Shown here piece by piece: positions 10,608 through 19,527 of a DNA stretch of 64,000 bases. The notes under the pieces were generated by a model. That model saw only the letters and a list, made by a program, of their open reading frames with translations, was not told the DNA's origin and searched no databases. Position 1 is the stretch's first letter; every line of letters starts with the position of its first letter. Position numbers and translations under genes: made by a program. The DNA lies in assembly GCF_014641735.1 (NCBI RefSeq), contig NZ_BMIH01000002.1:186001-250000 (forward strand), written 5' to 3'. Source of the stretch: Sphingomonas metalli (GTDB lineage Bacteria; Pseudomonadota; Alphaproteobacteria; Sphingomonadales; Sphingomonadaceae).

Positions 10608-11303
10608 ATGACCATCCTACTCACCGGATCGAGCCGCGGCATCGGCGCAGCGATCCTCGACTCCCTCACTGCGGCGGGTACCGCCGTGATCGGCCACGGC
10701 ACCGCGAGCGGCATCCCCGCCGATTTCAGCCAGCCCGGTGCGGCCGACCGGCTGTGGCAGGCGGCGCTCGATCAGGCCGGCGGCGCGATCGACTTGCTGA
10801 TCAACAATGCCGGCATCTTCGAGGCCAATCCGCTCGACGATGACGATGCCGACTGGCTCGCCGGCTGGGAGCGGACGATGCGCGTCAACCTGACCGCCGC
10901 CGCCGAACTCTGCCGCCTCGCCGTGCTGCACTGGCAGGCGCGCGGAGTCGGCGGCCGGATCGTCAATGTCGCCAGCCGCGCCGCCTATCGCGGCGACAGC
11001 CCGGCCCACTGGCACTATGCCGCCTCCAAGGCCGGCATGGTCGCGATGACCAAGACGATCGCGCGCGGCTATGCGCGCGACTCCATCCTCGCCTTCGCGG
11101 TCTGCCCCGGCTTCACCATGACCGGCATGGCCGAGGATTATTTGGAGAGCCGCGGCGGGGACAAGTTGCTCGCCGATATCCCGCTCGGTCGCGTCGCGGA
11201 CCCTGCGGAGGTGGCGAGCGCCGTCCGTTACCTCGCGCTGGACGCGCCGCCCTCGATGACCGGCGCGGTGATCGACGTGAACGGCGCCTCCTATGTCCGA
11301 TAG
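10608..11303 (+). CDS. SDR family oxidoreductase (FabG-like)
   Basis: Short-chain dehydrogenase/reductase, 231 aa. It has the cofactor motif TGSSRGIG near the N-terminus, NNAG at the end of strand 4, catalytic Ser in NVASRAAYRG, and YAASKAG with Tyr and Lys. Its length and the C-terminal MTGAVIDVNGASYVR match FabG-like enzymes. A GTG directly before the ATG (10605) is an alternative start. Its last 11 bases overlap the start of prmA, so the two are probably co-transcribed. Substrate not assignable. Confidence 0.85.
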   Translation: MTILLTGSSRGIGAAILDSLTAAGTAVIGHGTASGIPADFSQPGAADRLWQAALDQAGGAIDLLINNAGIFEANPLDDDDADWLAGWERTMRVNLTAAAELCRLAVLHWQARGVGGRIVNVASRAAYRGDSPAHWHYAASKAGMVAMTKTIARGYARDSILAFAVCPGFTMTGMAEDYLESRGGDKLLADIPLGRVADPAEVASAVRYLALDAPPSMTGAVIDVNGASYVR

Positions 11304-12234
11304 CTGGCGCGTCACCCTGCCCTGCACCCGTGCCGAGGCCGAGGCGATCGATGCGGCGTCGGATCTCGCGATCGACGCGGTGCTGATGACCACCGAGGAG
11401 GTGGAGGACGATGTCGAGCACTGGCGGCTCGACGCCTATATGGATGCCGAGCCCGATGCGGCGATGCTCGCCGCGCTGGCAGCGCTGGCGCCGAGCGCGG
11501 GCAGCCGCCCGCCGCGGATCGAGAAGCTGTCCGACGAGGATTGGGTGACGCTCAGCCAGCAGGGGCTGGAGCCGATTCGCGAAGGCCGCTTCGTCGTCCA
11601 TACCAGCGCGCATCCCGCTACCCCCGAACCCGGCACGCGCGCCTTCCTGATCGACGCGGGTCGCGCCTTCGGCACGGGGCATCACGGCACGACCAGCGGC
11701 TGCCTCGCCATGCTCGATGCTCTGGCGCGCGAGGGGAAGCGGTTCGCCAGCGCGATCGATATCGGGACCGGCACCGGCCTGCTCGCCTTCGCCGCGCTGC
11801 ATCTGTGGCCGCAGGCGGCAGTGACCGCGACCGATATCGATCCCGTGGCGATCGACGTGACCCGCGCCAACGCTGCCGCCAATACGGTGGAGGGCGTTCG
11901 CCTGATCGTCGCCGACGGCACGCTCGATCCGGCCGTGACCGACGGCGCGCCCTACGACCTCGTCATCGCCAACATCCTGGCGGGGCCGCTGGTGTCGATG
12001 GCGCCGGAACTCGCCGCGATCGCCGCGCCGCATGCCACGATCCTGCTCGCGGGCCTGCTCGAGACGCAGCGCGAGGCGGTGGTCGCGGCCTATGCCGCCT
12101 GCGGCTGTTCGCTCGATGCGATCGACCGCCGCGGCGACTGGACGATCCTGCGCCTGACCGCGAGCGCCGAGCGCTTCGTGCCGACCGGCCCCTTCGACCC
12201 GAAGGGACGTGACGGCTGGGCGCTAGACATCTGA
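11293..12234 (+). CDS. prmA: ribosomal protein L11 methyltransferase
   Basis: SAM-dependent methyltransferase of the PrmA family, 313 aa, which methylates ribosomal protein L11. Family marks are AFGTGHHGTT (125-134), SAM motif I DIGTGTGLLA (156-165) and IANILAGPL, the NxL-type motif of protein methylases. It overlaps the upstream SDR gene by 11 bp and converges with the channel gene, overlapping it by 12 bp. Confidence 0.93.
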   Translation: MSDSWRVTLPCTRAEAEAIDAASDLAIDAVLMTTEEVEDDVEHWRLDAYMDAEPDAAMLAALAALAPSAGSRPPRIEKLSDEDWVTLSQQGLEPIREGRFVVHTSAHPATPEPGTRAFLIDAGRAFGTGHHGTTSGCLAMLDALAREGKRFASAIDIGTGTGLLAFAALHLWPQAAVTATDIDPVAIDVTRANAAANTVEGVRLIVADGTLDPAVTDGAPYDLVIANILAGPLVSMAPELAAIAAPHATILLAGLLETQREAVVAAYAACGCSLDAIDRRGDWTILRLTASAERFVPTGPFDPKGRDGWALDI

Positions 12235-12948
12235 CTCGCGCTCGCCGCGCAGCCGTCCCTCGTGCGCGAGGTGCAGCGCGACGAGGCGCGCGAGCAGCGT
12301 TGCCGGGAAGAGCTGGCCGAACACCGCCTCCGCCGTCGCGAGGCTGCGGGTCAGCGGCTCGGCGGGGGTGATGTCGCCGAAGCCGGTGGTGGTGATCGTC
12401 GTCAGGCTGAAATAGGTGAAGGCGGCGGTGGAGCCCGCGGTTGCATGCACCCCGCCGGCCCCGACAAAGGCGCTCGGCGCATGCATCTGGATCGCGCCAT
12501 AGGCGATGGCGAACAGCGCCGAGACGTTGAGGTAGAGCAGCACGGCGCCGCGGACGCGATGGGCCGTCACGCGCCCTTCCGCGAAGACGTGCTGCGCCAC
12601 CACCGCGGTGATCGCGCCGTTGAAGATGAAGGCGACGAGGGCGATGGCCTCATGCTGTTCCAAGGGGTCCAGCCGAAGCGAATCGGTGACGATCGGGCCG
12701 GCGAGCGGCCAGGCGGTGAGCAATCCGATGGAGGCGACCAGCACCGCCTGCCACAGGCGGTGCCGGGTCAACGCGGCGATGCAGATCCCCGCAAAGGCGA
12801 GGTGGCAGGCGTCGAGCAGCGTCCGCCCCATCGCCCAGTCCTGCGCGAAAGGGATGACGACGAAGAGGGTAAGTCCTTGCAGGACGAGCAGCGCCGACAG
12901 GCTGTGATCCACCCGCCGGTCGCGATCCATGATCCAGTGCATCGGCAT
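12223..12948 (-). CDS. two-TM-pore potassium channel family protein
   Basis: Ion channel of 241 aa with about six hydrophobic segments. The last two flank a pore loop with selectivity filter TTTGFGDITP, the TxGFGD form of the K+ filter. There is no voltage-sensor Arg ladder and no cytoplasmic RCK domain, so gating is not predictable. It is convergent with prmA with a 12-bp tail overlap. ATG at 12946-12948 is preceded by no strong ribosome site. Confidence 0.85.
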   Translation of the reverse strand: MPMHWIMDRDRRVDHSLSALLVLQGLTLFVVIPFAQDWAMGRTLLDACHLAFAGICIAALTRHRLWQAVLVASIGLLTAWPLAGPIVTDSLRLDPLEQHEAIALVAFIFNGAITAVVAQHVFAEGRVTAHRVRGAVLLYLNVSALFAIAYGAIQMHAPSAFVGAGGVHATAGSTAAFTYFSLTTITTTGFGDITPAEPLTRSLATAEAVFGQLFPATLLARLVALHLAHEGRLRGERESDV

Positions 12949-13050
12949 AAGGCTCCGGTTTCCAGCACGCGGCGGGGTGTGCTGTGGTCGGGCGGTGCTG
13001 AATAGAAGCTGTCGAGCGGGTGCGCGCTCCTCGCCTCAGACACCTTCCGC

Positions 13051-13136
13051 CGTTCGCCCCGAGCTTGTCGAAGGGCTGTTCTTCTTCGTATCGCGCGAAG
13101 AAGAACGGCAGTGCTTCGACAAGCTTAGCACGAACG
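13051..13136. repeat. 86-bp palindromic intergenic repeat
   Basis: Long inverted repeat with outer arms cgttcg (13051) and cgaacg (13136), inner arms containing gcttgtcgaag and cttcgacaagc, then gttcttcttcg and cgaagaagaac around a short centre. The whole can fold into one long hairpin. It lies in the gap between the converging flanks of the channel gene and phhA; one arm recurs at 5991-6026. Confidence 0.85.
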
Positions 13137-13160
13137 GGTGGGGAGCTGGCGATCCAGCAA

Positions 13161-14021
13161 TTACCCTCGAACCCGCGCCTGCGTGCCCCGGGTCAGCACC
13201 GTGTCGCCATGCACCACCGTGCCGACCGGGATATCTGGCTGCTGCTTCAATCGCTCGTAGAGCGGCGCGAAGTCGGTCTCGACCGTCAGGCGCAGCAATT
13301 CGTCGAAGCTCGGCACGACGAAATAGGTCTGTTGGAAATCGTCGATCCGATATTCGGTGCGCATCACCCGCTCGAGGTCGAGGAGGATGCGGTCGGGGCT
13401 GTCATCCTCCAGCGCGAAGCGGCTTTCCGTGAAGCTCGAGACGATGCCGGCGCCGAAGATGCGCAGACCGCCCGCCTCGCGCACCAGGCCGAACTCGACC
13501 GTATACCAGTAGAGACGGCTGAGATACCGCAAGGCATCCAGACCCAGCGCCCGCTGCCCGCCCCGGCCATAGGCGGCGAGATAGTCGGCGAAGACCGGAT
13601 CGGCGAGCATCGGCACATGGCCGAACACGTCGTGGAAGACGTCCGGCTCCTGCAGATAATCGAGTTGGTCGGGACGGCGGATGAAGTTGCCCGCGACGAA
13701 GCGCCGGTTGGCCATATGGTCGAAGAAGACGTCGTCGGGAACCAGCCCCGGCACCGCCACCACCTGCCACCCGGTCAGCGCCATCAGCCGATCCGACAGG
13801 ACGCGGAAATCGGGAATGCCGGGGCGATCGAGCTTGAGCACGTCGAGTCCCTTCAGCCAGGCTTCCGAGGCGCGGCCGGGCAGCAGCTGTGCCTGGCGCG
13901 CGAACAGCGTGTCCCAGGTCGCGTGCTCCTCCTGGGTATAGGCATCCCAGTGCTGGTCGATGGTCCAGTCGGCTGCGGCACCGGGCGGCGGGGCGTCGAG
14001 AACGTGCGTATCGTCGGCCAT
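13161..14021 (-). CDS. phhA: phenylalanine 4-monooxygenase
   Basis: Pterin-dependent non-haem iron hydroxylase converting phenylalanine to tyrosine, 286 aa, the single-domain bacterial form without a regulatory ACT domain. The iron ligands are His130 and His135 (FHDVFGHVP) and Glu176 (YWYTVEFG). The N-terminal TIDQHWDAYTQEEHATWDTL is typical. No pterin-4a-carbinolamine dehydratase gene lies beside it. Confidence 0.96.
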   Translation of the reverse strand: MADDTHVLDAPPPGAAADWTIDQHWDAYTQEEHATWDTLFARQAQLLPGRASEAWLKGLDVLKLDRPGIPDFRVLSDRLMALTGWQVVAVPGLVPDDVFFDHMANRRFVAGNFIRRPDQLDYLQEPDVFHDVFGHVPMLADPVFADYLAAYGRGGQRALGLDALRYLSRLYWYTVEFGLVREAGGLRIFGAGIVSSFTESRFALEDDSPDRILLDLERVMRTEYRIDDFQQTYFVVPSFDELLRLTVETDFAPLYERLKQQPDIPVGTVVHGDTVLTRGTQARVRG

Positions 14022-14059
14022 GGCGCTATCCTACCAGCAATGGTTGCGAATGAAACCAC

Positions 14060-14710
14060 ATGCTGAGGCTCTGGTTGCGGCGGCTGGCCCTGCTGCTGGT
14101 CGGCGTCCCGTTCGCCTATCTCGTGGCCGGCGCGGTGGGCGGCGCGATCCCGGTCCGTGCCGACCGCCGGGCGCCGGCCACGGGCGTGACCGTCTATATC
14201 GAGAGCAACGGCATCCACACCGGCATCATCGTGCCCAAGGTCGCGGCGGGGATCGACTGGCGCAGCGTCGCGCGGGCGGAGCATCTCCGCAATCCGCGTT
14301 ACGCCGCCTATGACCATCTCGCCTTCGGCTGGGGCGACCGCGCCTTCTATCTCGGCACGCCGACCTGGGCGGACGTGCGCCCCGCCACCGTCCTCGCCGC
14401 GGCGATCGGCAGCGACGCGACGCTGGTCCATGTCGATCACCTGCCCCGCCCCGCCCCCGCCGCCGACGTCCGCGCGGTCGTGCTGCGGACGGAGGAATAT
14501 CGCCGCCTGTCCGCCTTCATCGCCGCCAGCCTGAAGCCGGGCGGGGCGCGGCACCCCGGCTATGGGCCCTATGACGCCTTCTACGAAGGGCGCGGCCATT
14601 ATGATGCCCTACATACCTGTAACGAGTGGACCGGCGCGGCCCTGCGCCATGCGGGAGTGACGATGGGACGATGGACACCCTTTCCGGCGACGGTGATGCA
14701 ATGGCTGTGA
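14060..14710 (+). CDS. DUF2459 (TIGR02117 family) exported protein
   Basis: Protein of 216 aa with an N-terminal hydrophobic signal or anchor (residues 8-29). The family pattern is IESNGIHTGIIVP near the N-terminus and HTCNEWTGAALRHAG near the C-terminus. The Cys and His there resemble an NlpC/P60-like arrangement, but the biochemical role is not established. Probably periplasmic. Its stop overlaps the start of the downstream hydrolase gene by 10 bp, suggesting co-transcription. It diverges from phhA with only 38 bp between starts. Confidence 0.82.
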   Translation: MLRLWLRRLALLLVGVPFAYLVAGAVGGAIPVRADRRAPATGVTVYIESNGIHTGIIVPKVAAGIDWRSVARAEHLRNPRYAAYDHLAFGWGDRAFYLGTPTWADVRPATVLAAAIGSDATLVHVDHLPRPAPAADVRAVVLRTEEYRRLSAFIAASLKPGGARHPGYGPYDAFYEGRGHYDALHTCNEWTGAALRHAGVTMGRWTPFPATVMQWL

Positions 14711-15396
14711 CGATGACCGCCCCGTCCAAGGCGCTCTGGGCGGCGGAGCTGCCGCGCGCGCTGTGGATGCACGCCAATCGCTGGCGTCACCGGGCCGCGC
14801 TTGCCGCCGCGCCGCGCGGCGACGGCCGGCGCGTGCTGCTGCTGCCGGGACTGTTCAATGGCGACCGCTCGATGGCGCGGATGGCGGCGTTCCTCTCCCG
14901 CACCGGCTATCGTGCGGAAAGCTGGGGCCTGGGTCGCAACATGGGGGTCCGGACCGTAGGCGCCGAGGCCGAGCGGCTGATCGCGCGCGTCGAAGGGCTG
15001 GCGGCGGACGGCCCGGTGACGCTGATCGGTGCAAGTCTCGGCGGAATCATGGCGCGGCTGGTCGCGCACGAGCGCCCCGATCTCGTGCGCGAGGTCATCA
15101 CCATCGCCTCGCCCTATGCCGGCAGCGGCCATGCCACCAACGTCTGGCGCGCCTTCGAACTGGCGAGCGGCGAGCGGCTCGACGATCCTGCGGTCCTCGC
15201 GCGCTCCACGCGCATCGCAGCGCCCCTGCCGGTGCCGGCGACCGCGATCTGGAGCCGCAATGACGGGCTGGTGCAGGGCCTGATCTGCCGCGACGACCAT
15301 TGCCGCGCGATCGAGGTGTCAAGCAGCCATATGGGCGTGCAGCGCAACCCGGCCGTGATGCTGGCGGTGGCGAAGGTGCTGGCCGGGGCGGGATGA
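14701..15396 (+). CDS. alpha/beta hydrolase (lipase-like)
   Basis: Alpha/beta hydrolase, 231 aa. The oxyanion region is LLLPGLFNG, the nucleophile elbow GASLGG holds Ser112, and the acid and base are Asp188 (WSRNDGLV) and His210 (SSSHMG), so the triad is complete. The fold suggests an esterase or lipase acting on a small or lipid substrate. Several upstream in-frame starts exist; the ATG at 14701, overlapping the DUF2459 stop, is chosen for coupling. No secretion signal. Confidence 0.8.
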   Translation: MAVTMTAPSKALWAAELPRALWMHANRWRHRAALAAAPRGDGRRVLLLPGLFNGDRSMARMAAFLSRTGYRAESWGLGRNMGVRTVGAEAERLIARVEGLAADGPVTLIGASLGGIMARLVAHERPDLVREVITIASPYAGSGHATNVWRAFELASGERLDDPAVLARSTRIAAPLPVPATAIWSRNDGLVQGLICRDDHCRAIEVSSSHMGVQRNPAVMLAVAKVLAGAG

Positions 15397-15398
15397 TG

Positions 15399-15432
15399 CC
15401 CCGATCCTCCCTTGCCAGAGGGAGGATCGGGG
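15399..15432 (+). terminator. 13-bp perfect hairpin after the hydrolase gene
   Basis: Perfect inverted arms ccccgatcctccc (15399-15411) and gggaggatcgggg (15420-15432) around an 8-base loop, beginning 3 bp after the hydrolase stop. There is no clear T-run, so termination is probable but not certain. It separates the hydrolase unit from the ABC importer. Confidence 0.6.
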
Positions 15433-15486
15433 ACGTTTTCGCAAAACCAGTGGACGAAGGCGCGGGCCGGCCTCATCCTGGTGGCT

Positions 15487-16242
15487 ATGGAACCGCCTGC
15501 GCTCGCCTGGGATCGGGTCGTGAAGCGCTACGGCGCGGTGGCGGCGGTGGATGGCGTGTCGCTGGCGGTCGCAAGCGGCAGCTTCGTCGCGCTGGTCGGC
15601 ACGTCGGGATCGGGCAAGTCGACGCTGCTGAAGATGGCCAACCGGCTGATTGACCCCGATGAGGGCCGCGTGCTGCTCGACGGACGCGACGTGACCGGGG
15701 AGCCCGCGCCGACGCTGCGGCGGCGGATCGGCTATGTCTTCCAGCATATCGGGCTGTTCCCGCATCTCGACGTCGCCCGGAACATCGCCATCGGGCCGCG
15801 CGTCGCCGGCAGGCCGACACCCGACATCCACCGGCTGCTCGATCTGGTCGAGCTGCCCCGCGAGCTTGCCGGCCGGATGCCGGCCGAACTGTCGGGCGGG
15901 CAGCGCCAGCGGGTCGGGATCGCGCGGGCACTGGCGCAGGATACCAAGCTGCTGCTGATGGACGAGGCGTTCGGTGCGCTCGATCCGGTGACCCGCGACG
16001 CACTCGGAAGGCGACTGCGCGCGCTGCACGACGAGCTGGCGCTCACCACCATTCTCGTCACCCACGACATGGCGGAGGCACTACTCCTCGCCACGCGCGT
16101 CGTGGTGATGCGGGCCGGCCGCATCGTCGCCGACGAGACGCCCGCGGCGCTGATGGCCGGCGGAGGCGGCGACGCGGCACAGGCGCTGGTCGCGGTCCCG
16201 CGCGCGCAGGCGGAGCAGCTCGCCGCGATGGCGCACCGATGA
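15487..16242 (+). CDS. ABC transporter ATP-binding protein (osmoprotectant/quaternary amine type)
   Basis: ABC ATPase, 251 aa. Walker A GTSGSGKST is at 38-46, Q-loop at VFQHIGLFPH, signature LSGGQ at 135-139 and Walker B LLLMDE at 155-160. The Q-loop region and the MTRNR-like KMANRLIDPDEG segment are typical of ProV/OpuCA-type importers. It lacks C-terminal CBS domains. The stop overlaps the start of the permease fusion gene (ATGA). TTG and other upstream starts are dismissed because MEPPALAW begins the ABC domain. Confidence 0.88.
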   Translation: MEPPALAWDRVVKRYGAVAAVDGVSLAVASGSFVALVGTSGSGKSTLLKMANRLIDPDEGRVLLDGRDVTGEPAPTLRRRIGYVFQHIGLFPHLDVARNIAIGPRVAGRPTPDIHRLLDLVELPRELAGRMPAELSGGQRQRVGIARALAQDTKLLLMDEAFGALDPVTRDALGRRLRALHDELALTTILVTHDMAEALLLATRVVVMRAGRIVADETPAALMAGGGGDAAQALVAVPRAQAEQLAAMAHR

Positions 16243-17768
16243 ACGAGGCCTTCGCCCGGGTGCCGGAGCTGCTCGCCGAGCATGTGCTGCTGAGTCTCTC
16301 CGCCTTGCTGTTCGCGCTCCTGATCGCCGCCCCGCTGGCGATCGCCGCCGCGCGCCGTCCGCGGCTCGCTACCGCGGCGCTGGGCTTTGCCAGCCTGGTG
16401 CAGACGATCCCGTCGCTGGCGCTGCTCGCGCTCTTCTTCCCGTTGTTGCTGTGGCTCGGCGGCGGCCGGCTGCCGGCGCTCGGCTTCCTGCCGTCACTCC
16501 TCGCGCTGACCCTCTACGCGCTCCTGCCGCTGCTGCGGAACGGCGTGGCGGCGCTGCGCGGCATCGATCCGGCGGTGATCGAGGCGGCGGACGCGGTCGG
16601 CATGACCCGGGCGCAGCGATTGCGACTGGTCGAGGCTCCGCTCGCCGCGCCGGTCGCGATCGCGGGCCTGCGCACCGCGGCGGTCTGGACGATCGGTGCC
16701 GCCACCCTGTCGACCACGGTGGGTCAGCCGGGACTGGGCGACCTGATCTTCGCCGGGCTTCAGACGCAGAGCTGGCCGCTGGTGCTCGCCGGCTGCGTCG
16801 CCGCTGCCGGCCTGGCGCTGGCGGTCGACGCGCTGATGGGGTTGGCGGAGCGGGGGATCGCGACGCGGCGGCGACGGCTCTGGCTCGGCGCGCTGGCCCT
16901 GCTCGGCGGGGGCTTGGTGGCGTCGACGTCACCGCTCTGGTGGCGACCGTCCGATGGCGGCGGTCGGCCGCTGATCACGGTCGGCGCCAAGAATTTCGGC
17001 GAGCAGTACATTCTCGCCCGCCTGATCGGCCAGCGCCTCGAGCGCGCCGGCTACCGCGTCCGCTATCGCGAGGGGCTGGGCTCGGCGGTGATCTTCGGGG
17101 CGGTCGCGAGCGGGGCGGTCGACGTCTATGTCGACTATGCCGGGACGATCTGGACGAACGCGATGCAGCGCCGCGACGTGCCCGAGCGCGGCGTTATGCT
17201 GCGCAGCATTGCGGCATGGACGGCGCACAATCACCGGGTGCGGATGCTCGGCGCGCTGGGCTTCGAGAATGCCTATGCCTTCGCCATGCAGCCCGGCACG
17301 GCCCGGACCAGGGGCATCGCGACGCTTGCCGATCTGGCGGCGCGATCCCCCACCATGAGGCTGGGCAGCGATCTCGAATTCCTCGAGCGGCCCGAATGGG
17401 CGGCGGTGCGGCGCGCCTATCCGATGCGCTTCGCCGCGGCGACGCCCTACAGCCCCACCTTCATGTATCGGGCGCTGGCGAGCGGACGCGCCGATGTCAT
17501 CACCGCCTTCTCGTCCGACGGGCGGATCGCGGCGGAGCGGCTGACGGTGCTGACCGATCCGCGCCATGCCATTCCCGGTTACGATGCGATTCTGCTCGTC
17601 GCACCGGGCCGCGCCAAAGATGCGCGCTTCACACAGGCGCTTGCGCCCCTTGTGGGGCGCATCCCGGTCGCGGCGATGCGCGAGGCGAATCTGCTTGTCG
17701 ATCGCGAGGCGGACAAGCAATCGCCCGACGCGGCGGCGCGGTGGCTGGCGGCGAAGCTGGGCCTGTAG
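16239..17768 (+). CDS. ABC importer permease fused to substrate-binding domain (OpuC-type)
   Basis: Fusion protein of 509 aa. Residues 1 to about 235 form a five-to-six-helix permease with the EAA-type loop (GIDPAVIEAADAVGMTRAQR). From about residue 245 (ITVGAKNFGEQYILARLIG) it is an OpuAC-type binding domain, presumably outside the membrane. Fusions of this layout are known for betaine, choline or carnitine (OpuC/BilE-like) and for ergothioneine (EgtU). Aromatic residues in the binding domain fit a quaternary amine, but the ligand cannot be named from sequence. Together with the upstream ATPase it makes a complete importer. Confidence 0.88.
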   Translation: MNEAFARVPELLAEHVLLSLSALLFALLIAAPLAIAAARRPRLATAALGFASLVQTIPSLALLALFFPLLLWLGGGRLPALGFLPSLLALTLYALLPLLRNGVAALRGIDPAVIEAADAVGMTRAQRLRLVEAPLAAPVAIAGLRTAAVWTIGAATLSTTVGQPGLGDLIFAGLQTQSWPLVLAGCVAAAGLALAVDALMGLAERGIATRRRRLWLGALALLGGGLVASTSPLWWRPSDGGGRPLITVGAKNFGEQYILARLIGQRLERAGYRVRYREGLGSAVIFGAVASGAVDVYVDYAGTIWTNAMQRRDVPERGVMLRSIAAWTAHNHRVRMLGALGFENAYAFAMQPGTARTRGIATLADLAARSPTMRLGSDLEFLERPEWAAVRRAYPMRFAAATPYSPTFMYRALASGRADVITAFSSDGRIAAERLTVLTDPRHAIPGYDAILLVAPGRAKDARFTQALAPLVGRIPVAAMREANLLVDREADKQSPDAAARWLAAKLGL

Positions 17769-17790
17769 AGCCAGCCTGTGGTGGGCAGGA

Positions 17791-18654
17791 TCAGCCCAGC
17801 CGCTTGGCCGCCCAGGCGATATGATCGGCCATGAAGGTCGAGATGAAATTATAGCTGTGATCGTAGCCGGGCTGCATCCGCAAGGTCAGCGGGATGCCCG
17901 CCGCCTCGCAGGCCGCCGCCAACAGCTCCGGGCGTAGCTGCTCGGCGAGAAAGCCGTCCGCATCGCCCTGATCGACCAGCAGGTCCGGAAGGCGCGCACC
18001 GTCCTCGATCAGCGCCACCGCGTCATGCGCGCGCCACGCCGCACGATCCGGCCCCAGATATCCGCCCAGCGCCTTTTCCCCCCACGGCACCTGTCCGGGT
18101 GCGACGATCGGGGCAAAGGCGGTGCAGCTGCGGAACCGATCGGGATGGCGCAGCGCCACGGTCAGCGCGCCGTGCCCGCCCATCGAATGGCCGGTGATCG
18201 CCTGCCGCGCCATATCGACCGGAAAATGCTCCGCGACCAGCGCGGGCAGCTCGTCCTCGACATAGCTGCGCATGCGGAAATGCGGCATCCAGGGCGCCTG
18301 CGTCGCGTCGACGTAGAAGCCGGCGCCCTGCCCCATGTCCCAGGAGGGATCGTCGGCGACGCCCTCGCCGCGCGGGCTCGTATCGGGGGCGACGAAGATC
18401 AGGCGATGGCGGGCGCAGGGGCCGCGATACTCGCCCTTGTCGGTCACGTTGGCATGGGTACAGGTCAGGCCCGACAGATACCAGACCACCGGCAGCCGTT
18501 CGCCTGGCTCATGCTCCGGCACGAAGACCGAGAAGGTCATCGGCGTGCCCGTCGCCGTCGATTGGTGTCGATAGACGCCCTGCACGCCGCCATAGGCGCG
18601 CGAGGTGGAGAGCGTCTCGATCGTCACGCCCGGATCAACCCTGTTCGCCGTCAT
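17791..18654 (-). CDS. fghA: S-formylglutathione hydrolase
   Basis: Esterase D family enzyme, 287 aa, hydrolysing S-formylglutathione to formate and glutathione in formaldehyde detoxification. The nucleophile is Ser157 in GHSMGGHGAL; acid and base lie in VDQGDADGF and GYDHSYNF. YLSGLTCTHANV near residue 60 is the oxyanion-loop signature. The glutathione-dependent formaldehyde dehydrogenase gene usually found beside it is absent. Its first 20 bases overlap the end of the DUF3297 gene upstream, so the two are probably one operon. Confidence 0.95.
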   Translation of the reverse strand: MTANRVDPGVTIETLSTSRAYGGVQGVYRHQSTATGTPMTFSVFVPEHEPGERLPVVWYLSGLTCTHANVTDKGEYRGPCARHRLIFVAPDTSPRGEGVADDPSWDMGQGAGFYVDATQAPWMPHFRMRSYVEDELPALVAEHFPVDMARQAITGHSMGGHGALTVALRHPDRFRSCTAFAPIVAPGQVPWGEKALGGYLGPDRAAWRAHDAVALIEDGARLPDLLVDQGDADGFLAEQLRPELLAAACEAAGIPLTLRMQPGYDHSYNFISTFMADHIAWAAKRLG

Positions 18655-18934
18655 CCTCGCCCGGCGCCTCGCCCGCAGCGTCTTCCGCGCCGGCGGCAGG
18701 ACGCTCGAACCATGCCTCGACCGGGCCGGTCAGCTTGATCGTCAGCGGCTTGCCGCGGCGATCGACCTTCTTGCCGAGAGCGACCCGCACCCAGCCCTCG
18801 GAGATCGAATATTCCTCGACGTCGCGGCGCTCCACGCCCTTGAAGCGGATGCCGACGCCGCGCTCCAGCAGCGACTGGTCGAAATGGGGGCTGTCGGGAT
18901 CGATCGACAGGCGGTCGGGGGGCGTATCGCTCAT
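18635..18934 (-). CDS. DUF3297 family protein
   Basis: Small acidic protein, 99 aa, matching DUF3297: DRLSIDPDSPHFD near the start, GVGIRFKGVERRDVEEYSISEGWVR in the middle (shown in part), then a variable acidic tail of Glu, Gly and Ala. The function is unknown; annotation of relatives as glutathione peroxidase has no visible basis here. It lies upstream of fghA with a 20-bp overlap. Confidence 0.82.
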   Translation of the reverse strand: MSDTPPDRLSIDPDSPHFDQSLLERGVGIRFKGVERRDVEEYSISEGWVRVALGKKVDRRGKPLTIKLTGPVEAWFERPAAGAEDAAGEAPGEDDGEQG

Positions 18935-18970
18935 CCGCGCCGCCTACACGCGGGCGGGCGCGCTCGCCAG

Positions 18971-19008
18971 AAAAAAGCGGCGCGGCCGGATCGCTCCCGC
19001 CGCGCCGC
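18971..19008 (-). terminator. intrinsic terminator of the glycine-zipper gene
   Basis: On the minus strand, a GC-rich stem (gcggcgcgg pairing with ccgcgccgc, 18977-18985 and 19000-19008) is followed by six T (18976-18971). It lies just downstream of the gene ending at 19026. Confidence 0.85.
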
Positions 19009-19025
19009 CTTCGGTCACCCTCGGA

Positions 19026-19403
19026 TCAGTTGCAGACCCGCACCGGTACCCGGCCGCCATAATAGCCGTCGCGCCGATATTCGGTCCAGCACCGCGGGCG
19101 ATAGTCGTCATAATAATAGCGCTCGCGATAGACCGGCGGCGGCGGCACGTCGTAATAGGATCGACGGTCGTAATAGCCCCGGTCATAATAGCCGCGATCA
19201 TAATAGCGGTCGCGGTTGCTCGACGCGATGGCCGCGCCGACGCCCAGCCCGACGATGCCGCCGAGCAGCGCGCTCGCGGTCGCGTCGCCGCCGCGCCGAT
19301 GATAATAGCCGCCCCAGCGCTGCGCATCCGCCGGTGCCGCCGCCGTCAGGGCGGTCGCGGCCATCACCGCACCGAGCCCCGCCTTCTTGATCCATCCGTT
19401 CAT
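19026..19403 (-). CDS. secreted glycine-zipper, Tyr/Arg-rich protein
   Basis: Protein of 125 aa with a signal peptide (residues 1-27, cleavage near APADAQ). A glycine-zipper helix (ALLGGIVGLGVGAAIASS) is followed by tandem RYYDRG-type repeats and a C-terminal pair of Cys. Glycine-zipper proteins usually associate with the outer membrane or envelope. The start at 19403 has a perfect GGAGG ribosome site (ggaggttcgag then ATG); the longer open frame upstream is rejected. It diverges from the EVE gene. Confidence 0.78.
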   Translation of the reverse strand: MNGWIKKAGLGAVMAATALTAAAPADAQRWGGYYHRRGGDATASALLGGIVGLGVGAAIASSNRDRYYDRGYYDRGYYDRRSYYDVPPPPVYRERYYYDDYRPRCWTEYRRDGYYGGRVPVRVCN

Positions 19404-19527
19404 CTCGAACCTCCTACATGATACGCCGGTCCGCCGGAAAAACGCATAACTTCGCGACCGTGTTGCAGCGCTTAGTCGCATGCCGCTGAACACACGCGGA
19501 ATGACGCATTTAGAGAAGGTTCAGCCG

